Source of the DNA: Bacilli bacterium
GTDB lineage: Bacteria; Bacillota; Bacilli; Tumebacillales; JAQBPP01
DNA: 14,875 nucleotides
Assembly (NCBI GenBank): GCA_028287455.1
Contig: JAQBPP010000377.1
Span: 1-14,875, forward strand
Direction of reading: 5' to 3'
Part shown: one piece after another, positions 8,701-14,744 of the stretch
How positions within the stretch are numbered: the stretch's first letter is position 1
Layout: each line of letters starts with the position of its first letter
Notes under the pieces: generated by a model
The model's input: the letters and a program-made list of their open reading frames with translations, nothing else
What the model was told of the DNA's origin: nothing
Database searches by the model: none
Made by a program: the position numbers and the translations under genes

Positions 8701-9388
8701 CATCCAGGATCATCCAGGATGGCACGTTTTTCGAAGACCGGAAAGCTTCCATCACTTCCAGACGCTTCACGGCACGATTACGACGCTGCCCTTGAGCCGT
8801 TTTAAGCTCTTCCTTCAACATCTGAACTTCTTTTTCAATATTGATATCACTCAAAAGGGATTTAATGGCTTCCGCACCCATACCTGCTTCAAATGCATAA
8901 CCATACTTTTCCCGATTTGCACGATATTCCTTCTCAGACAGCAGCTGCTTCTTCTCTAAAGGAGTATCCCCCGGGTCGGTTACCACATAGGATGCAAAAT
9001 AGATAACCTCTTCCAGCGAGCGCGGCGACATATCGAGCACTAGACCCATGCGCGAAGGAATGCCTTTAAAATACCAAATGTGAGAAACGGGCGCTGCCAG
9101 CTCAATGTGCCCCATCCGCTCCCGGCGCACCTTCTGACGAGTGACTTCCACGCCGCAGCGATCACAAACTACACCCTTGTAACGAACGCGCTTGTATTTA
9201 CCGCAATGGCACTCCCAATCACGCGTTGGTCCGAAGATCTTTTCACAAAAGAGTCCTTCTTTTTCCGGTTTTAACGTCCGATAATTGATCGTCTCCGGCT
9301 TCTTCACTTCACCATGGGACCATGAGCGAATTTTTTCGGGAGAAGCTAGACCAATTTTCATATACTCAAAGTTATTGACGTCTAACAA
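5750..9388 (-). CDS. rpoC: DNA-directed RNA polymerase beta' subunit
   Basis: Beta' carries the catalytic Mg-binding motif of RNA polymerase. At 1212 residues it is slightly longer than B. subtilis RpoC (about 1199). Visible are the N-terminal zinc site (Cys60, Cys62, Cys75, Cys78), the catalytic NADFDGD at residues 447-453 (Asp449, 451, 453), the second zinc-binding region (RSVQTCRTRHGVCIKCYGR), the bridge-helix/trigger-loop stretch (GEPGTQLTMRTFHTGGVAG) and a C-terminal GITKASLETDSFLSAASF. The last 25 or so residues are an acidic Glu/Thr/Val-rich tail. The start is TTG at 9388-9386, giving MLDVNNFEYM as in Bacillus; GGGAGGT lies eight bases ahead. It is 20 bp after rpoB and cotranscribed with it. 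Confidence 0.98.
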   Translation of the reverse strand: MLDVNNFEYMKIGLASPEKIRSWSHGEVKKPETINYRTLKPEKEGLFCEKIFGPTRDWECHCGKYKRVRYKGVVCDRCGVEVTRQKVRRERMGHIELAAPVSHIWYFKGIPSRMGLVLDMSPRSLEEVIYFASYVVTDPGDTPLEKKQLLSEKEYRANREKYGYAFEAGMGAEAIKSLLSDINIEKEVQMLKEELKTAQGQRRNRAVKRLEVMEAFRSSKNVPSWMILDVLPVIPPELRPMVQLDGGRFATSDLNDLYRRVINRNNRLKRLLDLGAPDIIVQNEKRMLQEAVDALIDNGRRGRPVTGPGNRPLKSLSHMLKGKQGRFRQNLLGKRVDYSGRSVIVVGPHLKMYQCGLPKEMALELFKPFVMKELVAKGLAHNIKSAKRKVERVSPDVWDVVEEVIKEHPVLLNRAPTLHRLGIQAFEPTLVEGRAIKLHPLVCTAYNADFDGDQMAVHVPLSAEAQAEARLLMLAAHNILNPKDGKPVVTPTQDMVLGAYYLTIDRPGGKDEGRIFTSINEAICAYESGQMALHTRVIIPARVLNKTSFTPAQHNGMLMTTIGKIIFNEIFPADFPFINSPHIENILNGTPEEYFVLEKGVNLRDRVKAIPQQEAVIRKTLGVIIAEVFRRYGTTQTAEILDLVKALGFKYSTIAGITVSVADIKVPEKKVDILAEADKKVSLVVNQYRRGLITEDERYKQVISIWENARDDIRELLINSLERLNPIFMMQDSGARGNVSQITQLAGMRGLMANPSGRIIELPIRSNFREGLTVLEYFISTHGARKGLADTALRTADSGYLTRRLVDVAQDVIVRADDCGTDKGIIVDEIRDGREVIEDLNDRIVGRVSFANIYHPETNQLLCAKNQLIDEEIARIMLEAGINSVHIRSVQTCRTRHGVCIKCYGRNLATGNMVEIGEAVGIIAAQSIGEPGTQLTMRTFHTGGVAGDDITQGLPRIQELFEARNPKGQAIITEFDGEVKEIREVKDKREIEITGDAESKTYAVPYGSRVRVSVGQKVEAGDELTEGSVDPKDMLKVKGVRGVQNYLLREVQRVYRLQGVDINDKHIEVMVRQMLRKVRIADSGTTELLPGTYVDIYEFEEANHKAFMAGGEPAVARPALLGITKASLETDSFLSAASFQETTRVLTDAAIKGKVDRLLGLKENVIIGKLIPAGTGMSRYRNIKMMQGAETEETVSETVEKTDSKPVEVETV

Positions 9389-9408
9389 GAGGCCTTACCT
9401 CCCTAGTT

Positions 9409-12400
9409 TTAATCCTCGCCAATCTCATGTGCTTCCAAATTCAGGTTGAGCTTCTCACCTGCATCGTCATCTTCATCGCTCTCGCGCATGACAATCTCCT
9501 GCTCATCCCCGGAGAGAATCTTGACATCCATCCCCAGCGACTGAAGCTCTTTGATCAGCACTTTAAACGATTCAGGAACACCTGGCTCCGGAACGTTCTC
9601 GCCTTTGACAATCGACTCGTAGGTTTTCACACGACCGACAACATCGTCTGATTTCACCGTAAGAATTTCCTGCAGTGTATAAGCAGCGCCATAAGCTTCA
9701 AGCGCCCAAACTTCCATTTCCCCGAAACGCTGTCCACCAAACTGCGCCTTACCGCCAAGCGGCTGCTGGGTAACCAAGGAATACGGCCCTGTGGAACGTG
9801 CATGAATCTTGTCATCCACTAGATGGTGAAGTTTCAGCATGTACATGACACCAACTGTCACGCGGTTCTCAAACGGTTCACCCGAACGACCGTCGTACAG
9901 CACCGTTTTCCCATCACGCGAAAGTCCGGCTTCTTCCAGCGTATCAAATACATCTTCATCGCGAGCGCCATCGAAGACTGGCGAAGCTACACGTAAGCCG
10001 AGCGCTCTGGCTGCCATGCCCAGATGAACTTCCAGCACCTGGCCGATATTCATCCGCGAAGGCACGCCCAGCGGGTTCAATACGACTTGTACAGGTGTAC
10101 CATCTGGCAAGAACGGCATATCCTCTTCCGGCATAATCCGGGCGACGACCCCTTTGTTGCCGTGGCGTCCTGCCATTTTATCCCCTTCGGAAATTTTCCG
10201 TTTTTGCGCAATATAAACCCGAACCAACTGATTCACACCTGGCGGCAATTCGTCGCCGTTTTCGCGGGTAAATACCTTCACATCGACAACAATACCTGCT
10301 CCGCCATGCGGAACGCGCAGCGAGGTATCGCGAACTTCTCTGGCTTTCTCACCAAAAATCGCGTGCAGCAGCCGCTCTTCCGCGGTGAGTTCTGTAACCC
10401 CTTTTGGAGTCACCTTGCCCACCAGAATGTCGCCAGCTTCAATCTCTGCACCAATGCGAACGATTCCGCGGTCATCCAGATTCTTGAGCGCGTCTTCCCC
10501 AACATTTGGAATATCGCGGGTAATCTCTTCGGGCCCTAATTTGGTATCCCGTGCTTCCGATTCATATTCTTCAATATGAATGGAAGTATAGACGTCTTCT
10601 TTCACCAACTTCTCCGACAGCAGAATCGCGTCCTCGTAGTTGTACCCTTCCCAGGTCATGAAAGCAACCACGACGTTTTTGCCAATGGCCATTTCACCCT
10701 GATCGGTAGCAGGTCCATCTGCAATCACATCGCCTTTGCGCACCGTTTCACCTTCGCGGACAAGCGGACGCTGGTTGATGCAAGTACCTTGGTTGGAACG
10801 TGAGAATTTCAGCAATCTATACTTGCGAAGGTCACCTTTGACCTGATTGCCGTCAACCTGAATTTGCTCCCGGATCCAAATTTGGGCTGCATCTACACGC
10901 TCAACAATGCCGTTATGCTTGGATACAACAGCAACACCTGAATCTTTGGCCGATTTATGCTCCATACCAGTTCCAACAAAAGGAGAATCCGGTACAAGCA
11001 GTGGAACTGCCTGCCGCTGCATGTTCGACCCCATCAAGGCACGGTTTGCATCGTCATTTTCCAGGAACGGAATCAACGCGGTAGCAACCGATACCACCTG
11101 CTTAGGCGACACATCAACGTAATGGACACGATCGTTCTTAAAGATCAACGTTTCTTCCTTGTAACGAACGATAACCTGGTCTTCCAGGAAGTCGCCTTGG
11201 TCTGACAACTTCACGTTTGCTTGCGCAATGACGTAAGTGTCTTCCTCATCAGCAGTTAAATAGTCTATATGATCAGTTACTTGATGCGTATCCCCATCCA
11301 CTCGGCGGTAGGGTGTTTCGATAAACCCATACTCATTGATGCGCGCATAGGTGGACAAAGAGTTGATCAACCCGATGTTCGGTCCCTCAGGCGTCTCAAT
11401 CGGGCACATCCTGCCGTAGTGAGAGTGATGCACGTCACGCACTTCAAAACCTGCCCGCTCCCGGGTTAAGCCTCCAGGACCGAGCGCTGACAGCCGACGC
11501 TTATGCGTCAGTTCCGCAAGAGGATTGGTTTGATCCATAAACTGTGACAGCTGCGACGAACCGAAAAACTCCTTAATTGCAGCAATTACAGGACGGATGT
11601 TGATTAATGCCTGCGGAGTAATTGCATTCGTATCCTGAATGGACATGCGCTCACGAACTACGCGTTCCATTCGCGACAAACCGATTCGAAACTGGTTTTG
11701 CAGCAGTTCGCCCACGGAACGCAGACGGCGATTGCCGAGATGATCAATGTCGTCCGTGCCCCCTACACCATGAAGCAAGTTCATGAAATAAGAAATGGAC
11801 GCCAGAATATCGGAAGCGGTAATATGCTTTACCGATTTATCGATGATTCCGTTTCCGATTACCTTGATGATTTTATTGTCTGCACCCGGCGCAAAAATCT
11901 GAATTTCCTGCAGACGGATGGTTTCTTCTTCAACTACACCTGAAGTGGAGCGATAGTCGACGAAGTTGACTGCTTCCTCAATGGCCGGCAATATTTTGTC
12001 CAACACTCGGCGGTCAATGACGTCGCCTGCCTCTGCAATCACTTCGCCCGTGCGAGGATCCACCAGAGTTTCAGCAAGTCTTTGATTGAGCAGACGGTTT
12101 TTTATGTGCAATTTTTTATTGATCTTGTAACGTCCGACATTTGCAAGATCGTAACGTTTTGGATCAAAAAATCTTGAAATCAATAAATTTCGAGCATTTT
12201 CCAGTGTAGGTGGTTCACCTGGACGCAATCTCTCATAGATTTCTAAGAGAGCTTTTTCAGAGGATTCCGTATTATCTTTATCAAGCGTGTTGCGTAAAAA
12301 CTCATCTTCACCCAGCAGGTTGATGATTTCCGCATCCGTGGACAAACCTAACGCACGCAAGAGGACTGTCACCGGAATTTTTCTTGTGCGGTCAATTCGA

Positions 12401-12942
12401 ACGTACATGATATCCTTGGCATCTGTTTCCAGTTCAAGCCAAGCGCCGCGGTTTGGAATTACCGTAGCTGTATAAGTCTTCTTGCCATTCTTATCTGTCT
12501 TCGTATTGAAATAAACAGACGGGGAACGCACGAGTTGACTTACGATCACACGTTCGGCGCCATTAATGATAAACGTACCTGTGTCTGTCATTAATGGGAA
12601 GTCGCCCATAAACACTTCCTGTTCCTTCACTTCACCGGTCTCCCGGTTAATGAGACGAACCTTGACGCGCAGCGGTGCAGCATATGTGACATCTCGCTCT
12701 TTGGATTCTTCCACATCATACTTTGGTTCACCAAGGCTGTAGTCAATAAATTCCAGCACGAGATTGCCTGTGAAATCCTGGATTGGGGAAATGTCTGCGA
12801 ACATTTCTTTAAGGCCTTCATCCAAGAACCACTGATAGGACTTCTGCTGGATCTCGATCAGGTTTGGCAACTCCAGTACTTCTTGTATCCTGGAGTAGGT
12901 CCTGCGTTGACGTCGGCCGAATTGCACGAGTTGTCCTGGCAA
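9409..12942 (-). CDS. rpoB: DNA-directed RNA polymerase beta subunit
   Basis: Beta forms one half of the RNA polymerase cleft and the rifampicin pocket. The protein is 1177 residues from the TTG at 12942-12940 (MPGQLVQFGR, aligning with MTGQLVQYGR of B. subtilis). GAGGGGTG at 12958-12951, eight bases ahead, is the Shine-Dalgarno and decides this start; the TTG six codons further upstream lies on that site. The rifampicin region is at residues 462-487 and is wild type at the classic positions: Gln467, Asp470, His480, Arg483 and Ser485 (E. coli 513, 516, 526, 529, 531). The GDKMAGRHGNKG motif and C-terminal PLGGKAQFGGQRFGEMEVWAL are present. It has its own promoter and long leader, and is followed by rpoC after 20 bp. 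Confidence 0.98.
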   Translation of the reverse strand: MPGQLVQFGRRQRRTYSRIQEVLELPNLIEIQQKSYQWFLDEGLKEMFADISPIQDFTGNLVLEFIDYSLGEPKYDVEESKERDVTYAAPLRVKVRLINRETGEVKEQEVFMGDFPLMTDTGTFIINGAERVIVSQLVRSPSVYFNTKTDKNGKKTYTATVIPNRGAWLELETDAKDIMYVRIDRTRKIPVTVLLRALGLSTDAEIINLLGEDEFLRNTLDKDNTESSEKALLEIYERLRPGEPPTLENARNLLISRFFDPKRYDLANVGRYKINKKLHIKNRLLNQRLAETLVDPRTGEVIAEAGDVIDRRVLDKILPAIEEAVNFVDYRSTSGVVEEETIRLQEIQIFAPGADNKIIKVIGNGIIDKSVKHITASDILASISYFMNLLHGVGGTDDIDHLGNRRLRSVGELLQNQFRIGLSRMERVVRERMSIQDTNAITPQALINIRPVIAAIKEFFGSSQLSQFMDQTNPLAELTHKRRLSALGPGGLTRERAGFEVRDVHHSHYGRMCPIETPEGPNIGLINSLSTYARINEYGFIETPYRRVDGDTHQVTDHIDYLTADEEDTYVIAQANVKLSDQGDFLEDQVIVRYKEETLIFKNDRVHYVDVSPKQVVSVATALIPFLENDDANRALMGSNMQRQAVPLLVPDSPFVGTGMEHKSAKDSGVAVVSKHNGIVERVDAAQIWIREQIQVDGNQVKGDLRKYRLLKFSRSNQGTCINQRPLVREGETVRKGDVIADGPATDQGEMAIGKNVVVAFMTWEGYNYEDAILLSEKLVKEDVYTSIHIEEYESEARDTKLGPEEITRDIPNVGEDALKNLDDRGIVRIGAEIEAGDILVGKVTPKGVTELTAEERLLHAIFGEKAREVRDTSLRVPHGGAGIVVDVKVFTRENGDELPPGVNQLVRVYIAQKRKISEGDKMAGRHGNKGVVARIMPEEDMPFLPDGTPVQVVLNPLGVPSRMNIGQVLEVHLGMAARALGLRVASPVFDGARDEDVFDTLEEAGLSRDGKTVLYDGRSGEPFENRVTVGVMYMLKLHHLVDDKIHARSTGPYSLVTQQPLGGKAQFGGQRFGEMEVWALEAYGAAYTLQEILTVKSDDVVGRVKTYESIVKGENVPEPGVPESFKVLIKELQSLGMDVKILSGDEQEIVMRESDEDDDAGEKLNLNLEAHEIGED

Positions 12943-12979
12943 AATCTTTTCACCCCTCAACCATGGTATTCGCCTGATG

Positions 12980-13021
12980 AAAAAAATAAAAATGGGTCTT
13001 CAGGAAGGAGATCCACATTTT
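12980..13021 (-). promoter_or_regulatory. Possible transcription attenuator in the rpoB leader
   Basis: On the minus strand AAAATG(T)GG (13021-13013) can pair with CCCATTTT (12996-12989), eight pairs with one bulged base and a 16-base loop. The right arm runs into a T-rich tract (12992-12980, a single A among the Ts). The shape is that of an intrinsic terminator within the leader, but the stem is mostly A-U and long-looped, so strength is doubtful. It ends about 40 bases before the rpoB start. Confidence 0.35.
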
Positions 13022-13094
13022 TAGCCGAAAAGGTAATACAACAATTAATAACCAACCACCCAGCAACAGAGTAAACTAGTTATAGGTGATTGGC

Positions 13095-13128
13095 GTAAAC
13101 CGCTCCTTCGACAGGAAGCGGAATTTAC
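13095..13128 (-). other. Upstream hairpin in the rpoB leader
   Basis: The minus strand reads GTAAA, TT, CCGCT, T, CCT, a GTCGA loop, AGG, AGCGG, TTTAC. This gives an eight-pair core with one bulged base, extended by five A/T-rich pairs across a 2-base bulge. It starts about 20 bases downstream of the predicted rpoB transcription start. It has no U-tract, so it may be a 5' stabiliser or the partner of the downstream hairpin. Confidence 0.4.
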
Positions 13129-13154
13129 TTATCAAGATAATTCGACATTTCATA

Positions 13155-13183
13155 ACGATAACATATCCCCACATCTTTGTCAA
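13155..13183 (-). promoter_or_regulatory. rpoBC promoter with extended -10
   Basis: Minus-strand TTGACA (13183-13178), a 17-bp spacer and TATCGT (13160-13155), with TGT directly ahead forming an extended -10. The AT-rich run immediately upstream (to about 13200) could act as an UP element. It begins within 20 bases of the ybxB stop codon, so rpoBC can be transcribed independently, leaving a leader of roughly 200 nt. Confidence 0.7.
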
Positions 13184-13200
13184 AATATCTCTTATATTTT

Positions 13201-13818
13201 TCATGAATCCATAAATGCAACCGGTGTTCGGCATCGATAAATGTAATAGCCCGCATCACGTTCCACGTCATGCACTTCTGCAAATAATTCCTTCAGCTTT
13301 TTCTTCGCCGATGGTGCTCCTTGTTTTTTCTGAATCACTACCCAGAGTTCCCCATCTGCACGCAGACGGTTAACCGCTTCTTCAAAAATCGAGAATACGA
13401 CCGCTTTGCCTGCCCGCACAGGCGGATTGGTTAAAATGCGCGTGAAATCCGCTGCCCCGACACTCTCAAACAAATCACTTACGATCACTTCCGCATTCGT
13501 AATTGCATTTTGCCGAGCGTTTGTTTGCGCGAGCTGCACAGCTCGTTCGTTCACGTCTGCCAGCAGCACCCGTCCGCGGTGAGCGAGTTTTGCCGCTGTC
13601 AAACCAATCGGACCGTAACCGCATCCCATATCCAGCACCTGCGCATCCTCTGGTATGTCCATTACTTTAATCAATAACTGTGATCCAAAATCGATGCCGC
13701 GTTTGGAAAATACGCCACTATCTGTCCAGAAGGCCAGTGCAAAGCCTCGCAATTCTGTTCGAAACAGCTGGCGTGCAGAGCTTGCAGAGGGCTTCGATGA
13801 AAAATAGTGATCCGACAT
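13201..13818 (-). CDS. ybxB: Class I SAM-dependent methyltransferase, YbxB/RsmC-like
   Basis: This 205-residue protein matches the small single-domain methyltransferase found upstream of rpoB in Bacillales (YbxB), related to the catalytic half of 16S rRNA methyltransferase RsmC. It starts MSDHYFSSKPS. Motif I (DMGCGYGPIG) is at residues 63-72, an acidic SAM-ribose residue in LLADVNERA (85-93), and the NPPVRAGK motif at 131-138 fits N-methylation of a nucleobase. GELWVVIQKKQGAPSA is a strongly conserved family stretch. The ATG at 13818-13816 follows TAGGAGGT at seven bases. It normally lies between rplL and rpoB; here no rplL is upstream, the next gene being divergent. The rRNA target is inferred from the family only. 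Confidence 0.9.
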   Translation of the reverse strand: MSDHYFSSKPSASSARQLFRTELRGFALAFWTDSGVFSKRGIDFGSQLLIKVMDIPEDAQVLDMGCGYGPIGLTAAKLAHRGRVLLADVNERAVQLAQTNARQNAITNAEVIVSDLFESVGAADFTRILTNPPVRAGKAVVFSIFEEAVNRLRADGELWVVIQKKQGAPSAKKKLKELFAEVHDVERDAGYYIYRCRTPVAFMDS

Positions 13819-13852
13819 GCCACCAACCTCCTAGGCGAACCCTTCTGTGTAG

Positions 13853-13881
13853 AATTTACCGTTACAACAGCAGGAAATCAA
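13853..13881 (-). promoter_or_regulatory. Candidate promoter of ybxB
   Basis: Minus-strand TTGATT (13881-13876), 17-bp spacer, TAAATT (13858-13853): four of six matches in each hexamer at ideal spacing, about 35 bases before the ybxB start. The divergent gene starting at 14000 means ybxB needs a promoter within this 181-bp gap. I found no convincing -35/-10 pair for the plus-strand gene in the same gap. Confidence 0.45.
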
Positions 13882-13999
13882 ATCCACCGCCATTTCCGGT
13901 GTTCTCACAATCTAGGCTTGCTTAAGTCAGAATTTCATAGGGCAAACATCATGAGTCTGGCATATGTTAGACTAGAAACCATTTTGAAGAGGTGGCAAT

Positions 14000-14659
14000 A
14001 TGCCGAAAAAAGTTAACCCAACAGTTTCTTTTTCACTTCGCCCCTATACATTTGCCGATAATCCCTTCTTAGTAAAATTAGTCCAGGAGCAAATGCAGCC
14101 CATCCTCGAAAATGCAACCGGGGCGCCTTACAATCCGGAACAATTCTTGTATCATGTGCAAACTTCCCACGCGCGCATTTTGGAATCCGACAACAGACCC
14201 ATCGGTTTCTTCACCTATCTGCCCCTTTATGAAGAAGGGCGATTGCTGTTTTCATCGATGATCCTGGAGCAGGAATTTCAAGGACGCGGTATCGGGAAAA
14301 AGGTGTTTGAATTCATTGAACAAGAAGCACTTCGATTAAATTGTCCTGAAGTGGAAGTCGAAGTGCAGCGCGGCAACGATGGTGCGCTCAGGCTTTATCG
14401 CGAATTGGGCTATCAGGAAGTGGCGGTCCCATGGGAACATACGATTCGACTTCGCAAGTACATTACACAGGAAAACATCACTCGAGTACTTGAGCCCGAG
14501 CCTGAACCCGTCCCCGCTGCGGGTACCGCGCGCAAGCCAGCCGCCGCAGTGGGCGCTGCGAAGAAAGCGGCTAAATCTTCACCTCGCACGTCAGTCAAAC
14601 CGTCCCGCACTACACGCACTCGTTCTGCTGGATCAAATGGCTTAAAAAGCTTCAGGTAA
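14000..14659 (+). CDS. GNAT-family N-acetyltransferase with histone-H1-like basic tail
   Basis: The 219-residue protein has two parts. Residues 1-155 are a GNAT fold: the acetyl-CoA pyrophosphate-binding loop QGRGIG is at 94-99, preceded by the LLFSSMILEQEF strand, and a motif B-like RGNDGALRLYRELGYQEV lies at 124-141. GNAT enzymes transfer an acetyl group from acetyl-CoA to an amine; the substrate here is unknown. Residues 165-172 are an acidic/proline hinge (EPEPEPVP). About residues 177-219 form a tail with 12 Lys/Arg, much Ala/Ser/Pro/Thr and no acidic residue, which looks disordered and nucleic-acid-binding. The ATG at 14000 follows AGAGGTGG closely. The gene is divergent from ybxB, and its 3' end is duplicated in inverted orientation just downstream. 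Confidence 0.85.
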   Translation: MPKKVNPTVSFSLRPYTFADNPFLVKLVQEQMQPILENATGAPYNPEQFLYHVQTSHARILESDNRPIGFFTYLPLYEEGRLLFSSMILEQEFQGRGIGKKVFEFIEQEALRLNCPEVEVEVQRGNDGALRLYRELGYQEVAVPWEHTIRLRKYITQENITRVLEPEPEPVPAAGTARKPAAAVGAAKKAAKSSPRTSVKPSRTTRTRSAGSNGLKSFR

Positions 14660-14674
14660 AGAAGTTATACTATC

Positions 14675-14730
14675 TTATAAGTTTAAAAAACCCTTCTTGC
14701 CGATGCAAGAAGGGTTTTTTAAACTTATAA
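14675..14730. terminator. Bidirectional intrinsic terminator at the palindrome axis
   Basis: A perfect 26-bp stem with a CGAT loop (14701-14704). The core CCCTTCTTGC/GCAAGAAGGG is flanked by A6 on the left and T6 on the right, so each strand shows a GC-containing stem followed by a U6 tract. It can end both the plus-strand acetyltransferase transcript and the convergent copy from the right. Confidence 0.92.
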
Positions 14731-14744
14731 CAAGTATAACTTCT

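Noticed and set aside
12943..12960. A longer RpoB starting at TTG 12960 (MRGEKIL)
   Set aside because: The extra codons encode the GAGGGGTG ribosome binding site of the TTG at 12942, and the conserved N-terminus begins there.
14413..14619. A 68-codon minus-strand open frame inside the acetyltransferase gene
   Set aside because: It is antisense to the GNAT tail; the GC-rich repetitive codons there leave the other strand open by chance.
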